64,000 nucleotides of DNA from Aldehydirespirator sp965220485 (GTDB lineage: Bacteria > Actinomycetota > Acidimicrobiia > Acidimicrobiales > Aldehydirespiratoraceae). The DNA lies in contig OZ244832.1 of the NCBI GenBank assembly GCA_965220485.1, forward strand, positions 186,001 through 250,000, written 5' to 3'. The notes below the pieces were generated by a model. That model was not told where the DNA came from. It saw only the letters and a program-made list of their open reading frames with translations, and did not search any database. The translations under genes were made by a program, and so were the position numbers. Shown here in pieces: positions 42,922 through 52,390 of this stretch (positions within the stretch are counted from its first letter, which is position 1; every line of letters begins with the position of its first letter).

Positions 42922-44037
42922 CTAATGATGCGAGCCGGGCACGAGTGCTTGAATCTCGGGTAGTTCTAGGAGTTGACTGAGCGTCGACAGCGTGTAGGTG
43001 CGCCCTTGCGTAGCGATGATGACTTCAAGGAGGGCTGCTGTGCGTTCGGTCCAGCCCTTGCCGTCAACGACTGCGCATGCCTTGAGCCCCCGAGCGTTGG
43101 CTGCGCCGGTCATGCTCTTGATTCGGGCAGCTTTGTCCCGGACCGTTCCGCCGTCCTCTCCGACCTTCGACTCGACGACGAGTGTCGGGGACTCGTCCGG
43201 GATGACAAAGTCCGGCCCGGGGGACATGCCGTAGCGCTCGGCCGTGTCTCGGGCCCCCGAGGCACCGGGTCTTGTGTGGTGATAGGGAATGTCGTGCTCG
43301 TCAAATAGGTCGCGTAGCGGGAATTCAAGCACGGCGTCGCCCTTGACCTCCGAGTAGGCGTCCTGAACCTGCCTCCAGACCCCCCCGACGTATCGCTGAT
43401 AGAGCAGGGCTGAGTAGGGCACTCCATCTGCATCGGCCTGCACGCTCGACCAGCCGCGGCGCGTGTCACGCTTGTCCAGTTTCGAGTGAAAGTACGCAGA
43501 GGCACTGAGTGGGACGGTCAGGATCTCGCGGCGCATGGCAGCGGTAACTGCCTGAGCGATCCGCTCGGCCAGTTGGTTGTGCCTCGGTGAGGCTTGCTTA
43601 GGAGGGGGGCTCCGCTCGAACTTCTTGAGAGCCTCGCCGGTGGAGCGTGCATCCGAGTCCGCGAGGGTGATTGCCACGGCGAGCTCGTTGTAAGTCAGTC
43701 CCACGATCATCCTGAGTGGGGCGAGAGCGGCTGGTGTGCGCTTCAGGACCGCAGCTAGCGACTTGGCATCCGGGCGCGAGAAATCCTCGGTGCCGCCTGC
43801 TAAGGCGGCGTATGCGTCGTCGAAGCTCGCCTCATCGGCCATCGAATCACCCTTCGGTATCAGATGGAACGAGGGTCGAAGGTGGCTGAGGAAGCCTTTG
43901 ACCAGCAGATCGGCTGCCTCCGCTCGGTCGGGATCGGACTTGGCGAGGTAGATGCCTACAGCACGCTGGCGGTCTACGGGGTTGGAGTTTCCGCCAGCTT
44001 CCTCCAGGATCTCGCGTTCATCGTCAGACAGCGACAC
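42922..44037 (-). CDS. Type II restriction endonuclease-like protein (PD-(D/E)XK)
   Basis: The 371-aa protein has a C-terminal nuclease core in which GPDFVIPDES...LVVESK gives Asp276, Glu289 and Lys291, the PD-(D/E)XK pattern. Upstream, the segment LLYQRYVGGVWRQVQDAYSE is also found in a diverged remnant at 52.7 kb. Its start overlaps the end of an adjacent DNA methyltransferase gene by 14 nt, so I infer the restriction half of an R-M system. The recognition sequence is unknown. Confidence 0.75.
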   Translation of the reverse strand: MSLSDDEREILEEAGGNSNPVDRQRAVGIYLAKSDPDRAEAADLLVKGFLSHLRPSFHLIPKGDSMADEASFDDAYAALAGGTEDFSRPDAKSLAAVLKRTPAALAPLRMIVGLTYNELAVAITLADSDARSTGEALKKFERSPPPKQASPRHNQLAERIAQAVTAAMRREILTVPLSASAYFHSKLDKRDTRRGWSSVQADADGVPYSALLYQRYVGGVWRQVQDAYSEVKGDAVLEFPLRDLFDEHDIPYHHTRPGASGARDTAERYGMSPGPDFVIPDESPTLVVESKVGEDGGTVRDKAARIKSMTGAANARGLKACAVVDGKGWTERTAALLEVIIATQGRTYTLSTLSQLLELPEIQALVPGSHH

Positions 44038-44953
44038 TCAGTTGCCCCTGGGGGTCGTCCGCCTCGTCGGTAGCGATCCGGTCTCGGGAAACTTCGACAT
44101 AGTCGCGGTGCAGTTCGATCCCTGCTGCCCGCCGCCCATGCCGGCGTCCGACGACGATGGTCGTTCCCGACCCTGCGAAGGGATCGACCACCAAGCCCGC
44201 AGGCGGACAAGCGGCCTTCACGAAGAACTCCGCGAGCCCTTCGGGCATCACCGCGGTGTGCTGGCCGGCCGGGCCTTTGTGCTGGTTGTATGTCTGGCAC
44301 ACCTCGATGACGTTGCCTGGGTCGGCGCCTCCCTTCTCGTAGGTCTTGCGCCTGTCGCGCCCGAAGCCGGCTTCGGTGTTGCGCCGTCCGTTGCCATCCA
44401 GTCGCCGGCGGTTGATCTCGGCGTGGTCTGCCTTGTACGGAACTCGAACTGCGTCCAAGTCGAAGTAGGGCTTCGGGCCCTTGGCGAAGTGGTAGACGTA
44501 TTCAAAGCTGTCCTTAGTGCGCGGTCCGAAGCGGCCGGGGATGGCGTTGGGCTTCGACCAGATGTAGGTCTCGATCCACCGCCAGCCCGTGCTCTGCATC
44601 CCCAGCACCAACTCGTACACGTAGGGGTGTCGTTGTCCCCGCAGGGGACCGGCGTTCGCGACGCGGTTCTTGATGTTCAAGACGAACGACCCGGACTCGG
44701 TTGTCGTGTTGAGCATGGCGGCGGCGAAGGGCAGGAACCACTCGACGTAGCGGTCAGGATGAATCTCCGAGTACGAACGAGCGTCCGCGTAAGGCGGCGA
44801 CGTGAAGAACAGATCGACACTTCCGGCAGGCAGTCTCGACAGCCACTCCGCGGCGTCTCCCCACATGACCGCCTCTTCCAGTAGTTGCGACAGCGCAGCA
44901 TCCGGGTCCGCCGGGACGGCCGGACGATCATGGCGAGTGCTTGTCGGCTGCAT
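44024..44953 (-). CDS. DNA methyltransferase of a type II R-M system (TSPPY type)
   Basis: This 309-aa methyltransferase has motif IV TSPPYAD (51-57) before motif I DPFAGSGTT (257-265), so motif order is that of the beta group. TSPPY favours N4-cytosine methylation, but N6-adenine cannot be excluded. It protects DNA against the downstream nuclease. TACTGT lies 7 nt before ATG 44953 on the minus strand, suggesting a leaderless mRNA. Confidence 0.88.
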   Translation of the reverse strand: MQPTSTRHDRPAVPADPDAALSQLLEEAVMWGDAAEWLSRLPAGSVDLFFTSPPYADARSYSEIHPDRYVEWFLPFAAAMLNTTTESGSFVLNIKNRVANAGPLRGQRHPYVYELVLGMQSTGWRWIETYIWSKPNAIPGRFGPRTKDSFEYVYHFAKGPKPYFDLDAVRVPYKADHAEINRRRLDGNGRRNTEAGFGRDRRKTYEKGGADPGNVIEVCQTYNQHKGPAGQHTAVMPEGLAEFFVKAACPPAGLVVDPFAGSGTTIVVGRRHGRRAAGIELHRDYVEVSRDRIATDEADDPQGQLSVAV

Positions 44954-45009
44954 GAGGCCGACAGTAGCGGACCCCTGCGACAGGGCTGGGGAACTTGCTT
45001 CGTACGAGC

Positions 45010-45732
45010 GCGCTGCGGCGCGAGGGTCTTCTCGCGTAGCGCCTGTTGAAGGACAAGCTGCTGGACTCCATCGCGGAGCAGCTCAACTACAGCTCAACCG
45101 ATCTGCTGTTCCTGGCCATAGGGGAGGGCCACCAGTCGGCGTCCTCGGTGGCCAGCCGCTTCGCCCGGGCCCTGGGAGGCGACGATGCCGACGGCGAAGC
45201 CGACCGCGACCGTCTGCCCACCACGGCGAGACGGCGGACCGGCCATCTCCGCAGCGACTCCGACGTGGGCGTGCACGTCGAGGGCCTTGACGACATCCTC
45301 ATCCGGCTGTCGCAGTGCTGCGCGCCGGTGCCGCCCGACGAGATCATGGGCTTCGTGACCCGGGGACGGGGCGTGTCGGTGCACCGGGCCGACTGCGTCA
45401 ACGCCATGGGGCTCGCTGAGGGCCAGACCGACAGGCTGATCGAGGTGGAGTGGGACGCCGATTTCGCGGGCAAGTTCTCCACGACGATCTCGGTGCATGC
45501 GCTGGACCGGCCCGGTCTGCTGCGCGACGTGACCGACGTGCTGGCCGAGCATCGCCTGAGCATCATCAGCGCCAACGCCGAGACCGGCGACGACTTCATC
45601 GCCCGCATGGACTTCGAGTTCGAGCTGGCCGACCTGTCCCAGCTCGACTCGGTGCTGTCCAGCGTCCTGGCCCTGGAAGCGGTCTTCGAGGCCTACCGGG
45701 TCCACCCCGGCCGCAACACCAACGCGAACTGA
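45010..45732 (+). pseudogene. Duplicated 3' fragment of relA
   Basis: The 723 bp align without large gaps to relA 41783-42505. The fragment has an in-frame TAG at 45036-45038 and then codes for the CC/ACT region, about 94% identical in protein to the intact relA. Most nucleotide differences fall at third codon positions. The copy has no catalytic domains. It is the far end of a direct repeat that encloses the R-M genes. Confidence 0.92.
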
Positions 45733-45744
45733 CACCTAGAAATC

Positions 45745-45765
45745 GGCTGGGTGAGCAGCCCAGCC
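45745..45765 (+). terminator. Short hairpin after the relA 3' copy
   Basis: GGCTGGG (45745-45751) and CCCAGCC (45759-45765) pair with a 7-nt loop. No T-run follows, so it may be an actinobacterial-type terminator for the original relA end. Confidence 0.45.
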
Positions 45766-45786
45766 CGCTTCCCTACATCAGCACCC

Positions 45787-45854
45787 CAAAGCTCTATATT
45801 CTTGCACCTGCAAGAGCCATATTTTTGCACCTCAAAGCTCCATATTTGCACCTG
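45787..45854. repeat. Three degenerate 22-24-bp AT-rich tandem repeats
   Basis: Units of the form CAAAGCTCCATATTTGCACCTG occur three times in a row, with partial fourth-unit similarity after 45855. They lie between the relA fragment and the restriction-like gene at 46013. They could be binding sites for a regulator; no other function is visible in 45733-46012. Confidence 0.7.
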
Positions 45855-46012
45855 CAAACGCCACAGAAGCGCACTCGCGAGCCGCCGTCGGCCGCTCAGA
45901 CCGGTTTCCGAGGCTCTCTTAGCCGTCGCCTGGGCCGGCGAACGGGCAGTGCGCTCGCCGTGCAAGTAGCCTGACTTCTTGGGTCAGCGCAGACAACACA
46001 GACGGGAGACCA

Positions 46013-46995
46013 ATGGGGCTGAGGGAGACGGTTGAGCGGATCGTGACGCTACGTCGCCCGCCTGCTAACGAGGAAGCCGCGAAGATTCGAGTGCTGTTGC
46101 CGATTCTGGCCGAACTTGGTTGGGACGTGCACGACCACCGTGAAACTGGCGAGGTGCTCTGGGAGCACCCGGTCGGTCCGGGCAGCGGTGCCGGCAAGAA
46201 GGGGCGCGCCGATATCGTGCTGGCAAGAACCGGTCACGGCCATCGTGTGCTTTGTCTCATCGAGGCCAAGTCTCCGCAAGAGGATCTCTCCAGGCATGTG
46301 GACCAACTCATGGGCTACGCCTTCCATGAGGGAGCCGACATCTGTGTACTCACGAACGGATTCATATGGTGGCTGTATCTGCCTCGCGAGCCCGGTCCAG
46401 CCGCGAGCCGCCGGTTCGCCGAGTTGCGGCTTGGCGACTCGCCGCATCAGCAAGTCGCCAATGACCTTGAGGCGTACCTGGGCAAGACCAACCTGGAGAG
46501 CGGGGAAGCCGAGACACGGGCCAAGGAGGCGCTGAGCAAAGTCCGGGAGGCCGAGCGCCTCAAGACCGAGATGCCGAAGATCTGGCGGCAGATGCTCAAC
46601 GAGCCGGATCGGGAGCTCGTCGATCTGTTCGCAGGGCGCGTCTACGAGAAATTGAGGCTGCAGCCCTCCCACGAGGCGGCGGCTGCTTTATTGCAAGGCA
46701 AGTCCATCGATGCAGTCCCTGCGGTGATTCCCAGCGGCTCCCCAAACGCAGAGCATCCTCAAGTCTGGAAGCCGCCTAAGAAGTCCCCTGGGGCAGCTTC
46801 GGGCAAAGCCCGGAGGCGTCCCAGAGCGGTGGTGCTATGGGGAAACGCCACCGAGGTCACGCGCTGGACAGATGTCGTGGTCTGTGTGGCCGAAGCTGTT
46901 CATCGGTGCCATCCCCATGACTTCTTGGAGCGAATTAAGGCTATGGCAGGCCCGAAGCGGCCGTTTGCCTCCTCAGACCCTGGGGAATTGACTAG
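46013..46995 (+). pseudogene. HsdR_N-like restriction nuclease, N-terminal part (interrupted by composite transposon)
   Basis: ATG 46013 (GGGAG upstream) opens a frame with GRADIVLA...CLIEAK, giving Asp67, Glu84 and Lys86 of a PD-(D/E)XK nuclease fold as in the HsdR N-terminal domain. A helical region and VVLWGNATEVTRW follow. The gene is cut at CTAG 46992-46995 after SSDPGELT. Joining it to 52494-52629 restores a 372-codon frame ending EVFGYSASDLDVLTKE, typical of the family C-terminus. The ORF reading on into the IS to 47155 is artificial. Confidence 0.85.
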
Positions 46996-48908
46996 GTGGC
47001 TGGTGCCAAATTGGTGTTTGGTGTGCTGGTGTCGGGTGACGGTGGGGTGTGGTGGTTCTGGGATCGTGTCCGTGTTTTGGGTCGGGGAGGGTGCTGTGGT
47101 GTGGCGGGGTGTGCTGGGGCGTGTCAGGCGGGGGTCGGGAGGTTCGGGGGCTTAGATGAGGGCCCATCGGTCAGGTGTGGAGCGCAGTCCGAGCACGCCG
47201 AGGCGCGCGATGTTGGCGGCTGCGGCCAGCAGGTTGAAGTCGGCGTCGACTTTGGCTTGGCCGCGCACTCGGGCGTGGCGGCCGCCGTGTTTTCGGCGCA
47301 CGAGGTGCGCGAGTTTGCGTTCGACTTTGGGGCGCACGGCGCGGTAGTCGTTTCGCCATGCGGGGTCCTGTTGGCGGGCGCGCGACGCGGCGAGCACGGC
47401 CTCGTTCGCGCCGATGCGCACGGTGCGGCCGCCGGCGGCGTCGGTGCAGCGGCCGCGCAGCGCGCACCCGTGGCAGGCCGCGCCGAATGCGGCGGTGCCC
47501 GAGCCGTCGCTGCGGGCTCTGATGGCGACGGTCGTGCCGGCGGGGCAGGTGACGGTGCCGCTGAGCAAATCGACTTCGAACCGGTCCTTGGTGAAGCGGC
47601 CGCCCGGCGCGGCCGCGGGCTGGGTGCGGCACCTCGAGTTGATGCGGCTCTGCTGGAGCAGCCCCTGGAACTCGCCGCTGCCGTACGCGCTGTCGCCATA
47701 GACCGTGGGCCTGCCCGCGAGCTCCTCCACAACCCCGCCGTCCTCGGCGCCCTCGGCTGCGGTGTCGGCGCCCTCGGCGGTGTCGGCGGTGTCGGCGTCC
47801 TCGGCGGTGTCGGTGGTGTCGGCGGTGTCGGTGGTGTCGGTGGTGTTGTTGAGGAGGTCGTTGATGAGTTCTGGGGCGGGTTGGGCGTCGGCGGTGTTGG
47901 CCGCGGTGACGGCGGTGGCGGTGACCAGTTCGGAGTCGGGGTCCACCGCGGTGTGGCCCTTGTAGCCGTCGAAGCGTCTCGCGGTGGTTTTGCGGCCGTG
48001 GCGGGCGTCGGGGTCCACAGTGGACAGGACCCGGTCAGCGGCCACGCGCCGAGCGATCATGAAACGCCCGCCGTCGTTTTGGCACAGGTCCTGGCCGGCC
48101 ACCGCGGCCAGCAGCTCAGCGGCCTCGCTGAGCGCGCCGGCGAGCTCGCGGCCCTCGAGCGCGGCGAGCACCGCGGCCGCGTCCGCGCCGAGGCGGTCCA
48201 CCAGCTCCTGTCGGGCACCGGGGTCGTCCCAGTCGCAGCGGGGCCCGGCGCCTGGGGCGTAGTCGCCGCGCAGCGCCGCGGCCACCCCCACCGCCGCGTC
48301 AGCGGCCGCGGCGAGCACCGCGCCGATCGCGCGGTAAAGCATCGTCACGGTGTCCTGGGTCGCCACCGCGTCATATATCGGCACAGAGTCCAGCACCCGC
48401 CGCTGAGACAGCGCCCCCGCCCCACGGGCCGCGTCCAGCACCGCGTCGAAGATCCGCCGCGGCTGCCCAGAGGCCGCCAGCCGGGCCCGCATCCCCACCA
48501 GCACCGTGTGGCAGAACCCCCCGCCGTCGACGCCGAGGCCCCCGCACGCGAACCGCCAGCGCAGATCGAACTCGAAAGCCGCGACCGCCTCACGATCAGA
48601 CAACCCGAACCAGCGCTGCAGCACCATCACAGTGGCCACCACCCGCGGCGGCACGCTGCGCCGCCCCCGCGAGCTGAACAGATCATCGAACATCCCGTCG
48701 GGGAACAACCGCCGCCCCTCGCGCTCCAGCACCGCGAACACCGACTCCGCCGCCAGCCGCTCACCCACGAACCCCGACCCCCTGAACAAATCAGCCTGAC
48801 ACGGCTCCTGACCCACCGTCACAGCACGAACCTCCCCGAGAGACCGAACAACACCCGTGCAATTCTACCGCACCAGCCAGCCCGGACCCGCAGAAAAACA
48901 CCAGCCAC
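46996..48908 (-). mobile_element. IS1182-family insertion sequence, copy A
   Basis: A 1,913-bp element with terminal inverted repeats GTGGCTGGTG/CACCAGCCAC and CTAG on each side. It carries one minus-strand transposase. The sequence is nearly identical to copy B at 61050-63064 except for the length of an internal coding repeat. Confidence 0.93.
47152..48822 (-). CDS. IS1182-family DDE transposase, copy A
   Basis: The 556-aa protein has the IS1182 layout. The N-terminal domain contains DDLFSSRGRRSVPPRVVATV; the first catalytic Asp region lies around STVDPDARHGRK and FDGYKGHTAVD; the second Asp is in VYGDSAYGSGEF; and the Glu is in RPKVERKLAHLVRRKHGG. A Thr/Asp/Ala-rich variable insert (LLNNTTDTTDTADTTDTAED) separates the catalytic halves. 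GTG 48822 has GGGGAGG upstream and gives the same N-terminus as in copy B. Confidence 0.93.
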   Translation of the reverse strand: MTVGQEPCQADLFRGSGFVGERLAAESVFAVLEREGRRLFPDGMFDDLFSSRGRRSVPPRVVATVMVLQRWFGLSDREAVAAFEFDLRWRFACGGLGVDGGGFCHTVLVGMRARLAASGQPRRIFDAVLDAARGAGALSQRRVLDSVPIYDAVATQDTVTMLYRAIGAVLAAAADAAVGVAAALRGDYAPGAGPRCDWDDPGARQELVDRLGADAAAVLAALEGRELAGALSEAAELLAAVAGQDLCQNDGGRFMIARRVAADRVLSTVDPDARHGRKTTARRFDGYKGHTAVDPDSELVTATAVTAANTADAQPAPELINDLLNNTTDTTDTADTTDTAEDADTADTAEGADTAAEGAEDGGVVEELAGRPTVYGDSAYGSGEFQGLLQQSRINSRCRTQPAAAPGGRFTKDRFEVDLLSGTVTCPAGTTVAIRARSDGSGTAAFGAACHGCALRGRCTDAAGGRTVRIGANEAVLAASRARQQDPAWRNDYRAVRPKVERKLAHLVRRKHGGRHARVRGQAKVDADFNLLAAAANIARLGVLGLRSTPDRWALI

Positions 48909-49045
48909 CTAGGCGGGCTTGAACGAGTGTGACAGCAGACAAGAACCGAGTCCCACCATTCGTGGGCTTGCCGTTGATGCGCGGGCACGGCTCCGGGTCT
49001 AGGCCAGGGGTCAGCGGCCGGGGCAGTAACCAGGCAAGGCTCTAG

Positions 49046-49141
49046 TGCTCTGACCTACCAGTTTGCAGCAATATATTGGGTCTCGCAGGCCTCTATGCTA
49101 TGGCAGGTCTTTGGGTTGTCAAGGTCGAGACTGACAGAGCA
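49046..49141. mobile_element. 96-bp MITE with TGCTCTG ends and CTAG flanks
   Basis: TGCTCTG at 49046 and CAGAGCA ending at 49141 are inverted repeats, and CTAG lies on each side (49042-49045, 49142-49145). The interior is AT-richer (AATATATTGG) and has no ORF. Together with its flanks the palindrome reads CTAGTGCTCTG...CAGAGCACTAG. Confidence 0.8.
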
Positions 49142-49354
49142 CTAGAGAACGACGGCCTTGAGTGTCGGACACTCCAAGCATTTGCGCGCATGATAGTTCG
49201 TGCGGACCCATTCGGATCGCCGACAGCCCCTCGAGACGGCTTGCTCATAGCCGCTGTATCTGGTCAGAGTTCTCCTCCAGCGACCTCGGCGGCAGGCCGG
49301 GCAATCACAAGCGCAAGGTACGCGCCGAATCGTCTCGGGGGAGCTTCCGCTCAC
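49142..49354 (-). CDS. Cys-rich small hypothetical protein
   Basis: A 70-aa frame contains PCACDCPACRRGRW and ARKCLECPTL, two cysteine clusters that could bind zinc. It ends at the CTAG bordering the 96-bp MITE. No family was recognised and no ribosome-binding site is evident, so it may be a remnant. The rest of 48913-49526 shows no other coding signal. Confidence 0.3.
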   Translation of the reverse strand: MSGSSPETIRRVPCACDCPACRRGRWRRTLTRYSGYEQAVSRGCRRSEWVRTNYHARKCLECPTLKAVVL

Positions 49355-49526
49355 TCGCGGACGCTCCCCTCGTCGAGGAGGCTCGTTGGTTCTGGCTCAA
49401 GTAGTCCTTCATCAGCTGCGGGACCCGGCGTGATACTATATTGTCGCCACCGTTGAGGTCGGCGGCGGCCAATCACCGAAGTTCAACCCGACACCGCCGC
49501 TACTTCGCAGGAAATGGAGCGAGTCC

Positions 49527-50336
49527 GTGAACCTAGTTCGATCAGCTCTCGATGTGTACTCCAATCCGGACGGTGCTGCGGACCTGGATCGGTTCAAGAT
49601 CCTGGCGGACTGGTTCCGGCCGACCACTGGGGCACTGTTTGACAGGATCGACATCCGCCCCGGAATGGCTTGCCTGGACGTTGGCTGCGGCATGGCCGAC
49701 ACAACATTCGAGCTGGCACGGCGGGTGGGCGACGAGGGCCGCGTCGTCGGCATCGACATTGACGAGACGATTCTTGACCGGGTGCGCGACGACGCGCCCG
49801 CGAACGTACAGCTGCGTGTGGGGGATATCAGAACCATCAAGACAGCCCCGGAGTTTGACTTCGCCTACGCGAGGTTTGTGCTTGACCACCTAGCGCGGCC
49901 TCTGGACGCGCTGGCCAACATGAAGGCGATGCTGAGGCCGGGTGGCATCGTTTGCGTGGAATGCGGCGACTATTCCGGCTGGTACACCTACCCCCGCAGC
50001 GTCAGCTTCGAGCGGATCGTGGACCTTGTGACCGAGCAGAGGGCGCGCACGGGAGGGGACGCCAACGCTGGTGCCATGCTGCCCGTGCTGCTTCTAGAGG
50101 CTGGGTTCACCAACGTCGAGACGACCATCTTCCAGCACGTTCAGCTCGAGGGTCGCTACAAGCGTTGGGTCTTGTCCGCGGTAACGGACGAGCGGGCGGC
50201 ATGGATGGCCGCTCTCGAATTGGCCGACGAAGCCGAAATCCGTCGCCTGCGGGAGGACATGATGGCCCTGATCGAGGACCCCAGGACCGTGATGGGAACG
50301 CCGCGGATGGTGCAGTGCTGGGGGTGCCGCGCCTAG
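49527..50336 (+). CDS. Class I SAM-dependent methyltransferase
   Basis: The 269-aa protein has the SAM-binding LDVGCGMADTTFELA (motif I), an acidic VVGIDIDE at the end of beta-2, VRVGDI-like LRVGDIRT, and MLRPGGIVCVECGDYSGWY. It resembles UbiE/Erg6-type small-molecule methyltransferases; the substrate is unknown. GTG 49527 is the first start after an AT-rich TATATT (49437-49442). It is cargo of the composite element. Confidence 0.85.
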   Translation: MNLVRSALDVYSNPDGAADLDRFKILADWFRPTTGALFDRIDIRPGMACLDVGCGMADTTFELARRVGDEGRVVGIDIDETILDRVRDDAPANVQLRVGDIRTIKTAPEFDFAYARFVLDHLARPLDALANMKAMLRPGGIVCVECGDYSGWYTYPRSVSFERIVDLVTEQRARTGGDANAGAMLPVLLLEAGFTNVETTIFQHVQLEGRYKRWVLSAVTDERAAWMAALELADEAEIRRLREDMMALIEDPRTVMGTPRMVQCWGCRA

Positions 50337-50477
50337 GTTTGGGGCCCCCAGACGACTGCTACCTCGAGCATGTCCGTCATGGTGGCATCACTGGGCTGCC
50401 CGGTCGGCTGCCGCAAGCCGGACTGTGTCGACAGCATGTATCCGGGCGACCCGGTGCAGGCAGGTAGGGTCGTCCGC

Positions 50478-50933
50478 ATGGACCGGGTGCTCACGTTCCC
50501 CGGTGGAGGGGTGCCGGCCACCGCGGTTGTGTGGCGCTTCGATCCCTCTGGCGGTCCCGGCGGACAGCACGCCAACCGCTCCAGCACCCGAGTCGAGGCC
50601 ATGGTCGATCTCACAACGGCCGGCGATGTTGAGCCCGAGGTACGGAAGCGGCTCGTTGCGAGGCTCGGTGCCGAGTTGCGAGTGGTCGTTGATGACACCC
50701 GATCACAGGCCCGCAACCGTGAGATCGCGCTCGATCGTCTGGAAGCACGGCTGCGCGACGGGCTAGCCGTTACCAAACCGAGGAAGCCGACCCGGCCGCC
50801 GCGTGCGGCCAAGGCCCGCCGGTTGCAGGCAAAGCGCCGCCGCTCCGAGACCAAGCGCGGCCGCGGCCGTATCGATCGCGCCAGCCACGATGCCCAAGAA
50901 GGCGCTAGTGCCCAACAACCTCGTCGGTGCTAA
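50478..50933 (+). CDS. arfB: Peptidyl-tRNA hydrolase ArfB (ribosome rescue)
   Basis: The 151-aa protein has the RF-1 domain catalytic motif GGPGGQ (in FDPSGGPGGQHANRSSTRVE) and an Arg/Lys-rich C-terminal tail (ARRLQAKRRRSETKRGRGR) that enters the mRNA channel of stalled ribosomes. It releases nascent chains from nonstop complexes. ATG 50478 follows TAGGGT (50465-50470, 7-nt gap). It is unusual as transposon cargo. Confidence 0.9.
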   Translation: MDRVLTFPGGGVPATAVVWRFDPSGGPGGQHANRSSTRVEAMVDLTTAGDVEPEVRKRLVARLGAELRVVVDDTRSQARNREIALDRLEARLRDGLAVTKPRKPTRPPRAAKARRLQAKRRRSETKRGRGRIDRASHDAQEGASAQQPRRC

Positions 50934-51055
50934 GACCCGCGTGCGCCATAGCCGGACCATCCAAGAAAAGCTGGACAACAAGAGCCGCTCAAGGGCGCTG
51001 CGAGTATTCCCCGAAGCACCACAGAAGCGACAGCCCCATGACTTCAAGAGGCGTG

Positions 51056-51619
51056 ATGAAGTTCTCAACCGACGAGCAGCGACGGGTCTTGGCAGCCACA
51101 GTGTTCTCCCGTTGCTATCAGGTCGGCGAGTTCACCTTGAGGTCCGGTCGGTCCGCCAGCCGATACTTCGACAAGTACCAGTTCGAGAGCGATCCCGAAC
51201 TCCTCAGAGCGCTGGCCGAGGAGATGGCGCCGCTTGTCCCCGAACGAACAGAACTACTGGCGGGCCTGGAGATGGGCGGCATCCCAGTCGTCACGGCACT
51301 ATCAGCGGTGACTGGCATCCCGGCGGTCTTCGTCAGGAAGGTCGCCAAGACTCACGGTACGGCCCGACTCGCCGAAGGGCCCCCGGTTGGGGGCAAGAGG
51401 CTGCTGATTGTCGAGGATGTAGTGACGTCGGGAGGCCAGATCCGGCTGTCGGCCTCTGATCTGCGAGACCTCGGCGCAACCGTTCTTGGGGCGATCTGCG
51501 TCGTCGACCGCGAAGAGGACGGCTCCGAGAGTCTCGCCGAGGACGGGATTGTCCTGAAGAGCCTTTTTCGAGCCTCTGAACTGGAGGCCGCAGCCCGCGC
51601 CGATCCCAAGCCGGAGTAA
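51056..51619 (+). CDS. pyrE: Orotate phosphoribosyltransferase
   Basis: This 187-aa enzyme has FTLRSGRSASRYFDKYQFE, LAGLEMGGIPVVTALSA, the GIPAVFVRK segment and the PRPP motif LLIVEDVVTSGGQ. It forms OMP from orotate and PRPP in pyrimidine synthesis. ATG 51056 has AAGAGG close upstream; ATG 51038 is possible. No other pyr genes are nearby, and it is enclosed in the composite element. Confidence 0.9.
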   Translation: MKFSTDEQRRVLAATVFSRCYQVGEFTLRSGRSASRYFDKYQFESDPELLRALAEEMAPLVPERTELLAGLEMGGIPVVTALSAVTGIPAVFVRKVAKTHGTARLAEGPPVGGKRLLIVEDVVTSGGQIRLSASDLRDLGATVLGAICVVDREEDGSESLAEDGIVLKSLFRASELEAAARADPKPE

Positions 51620-52386
51620 GGACGCAGCGATCATGGAACGTGTCGTGGGCGCTGGAGGGCAAGCGCGCCGGTGGCGGCCGTCCAGCCCGCTGCGGGCACC
51701 AAGAAAGCCACCGCAACCGCGGCGAAGTCCTCGTCGTGGACGTTCGAGGGCCTTGGTGGGGTCCGCTTGTGGCATCTTGGTCGAACGCGCGCAACAATGC
51801 GCGCAACCCTCGCCCTCGTGGGGCCTGCGCGGGTTCTCAAGACCCCGAGGTCAGAGGGCACTTTTCTGGTCGCTCAGAACCTCCGCGAAATAGATCACCC
51901 CCGGATCAGAAATAGATTCTTGGGAGGCGACACGACTCATTCGCATTTGCCGAGGTTAGAGCGCACGGACGGCACGATCTCGGCGATGAGCTTGCGCACC
52001 AGTCTCGGCAGTTCCCTGTCTGCAGCACCCCAACCGAGCAGGTCGTTTCGGCCCACGCGCCACACATCTGGGACCGTGGGAACCAGCGGCACCCTCAGAG
52101 TCATCGCTGCCATCACTCCCGGGCCAACCCGGTGTCCTCGTCAGGGACGAGAGCCATCAGTCCGCGCCTCGCAGGCGCTGCGTCATGCGGCTCAGGTCGC
52201 GGATGCGGTCGAGCGAGGACCGGCACCATCACATCGGCCGCACGTGGATCAAGTGGTGACGACCCGCTGTAGTCGAGGTACGCCTCCCTTATGACGTCTC
52301 TGGAGTCGTGAGAAGAAGTCAAACACAGCGCCCGCAGGGGTGTGTAGCCGCTCCGCACACGCGGGGATTTCCCCGAACGCAGTGGC
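51620..52386. other. Cargo tail with gene debris
   Basis: No intact gene is supportable. On the minus strand near 52205-52290 the frame encodes YLDYSGSSPLDPRAADVMVP, like the N-terminus of a NifS-type cysteine desulfurase, but it is not continued. A second minus-strand frame near 51945-52115 (WRVGRNDLLGWGAAD) looks like another protein tail. Both are probably remnants. Confidence 0.4.
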
Positions 52387-52390
52387 CTAG

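Noticed and set aside
45046..45732. Stand-alone 228-aa ACT-domain regulator
   Set aside because: It aligns end to end with the relA C-terminus, has a stop just upstream in the same frame and no promoter, so a duplicated fragment is the simpler explanation.
46996..48912. 638-aa plus-strand ORF through IS copy A, and the similar 658-aa ORF at 61103-63079
   Set aside because: They are antisense to clear DDE transposase genes and composed of low-complexity Gly/Val/Arg translation.
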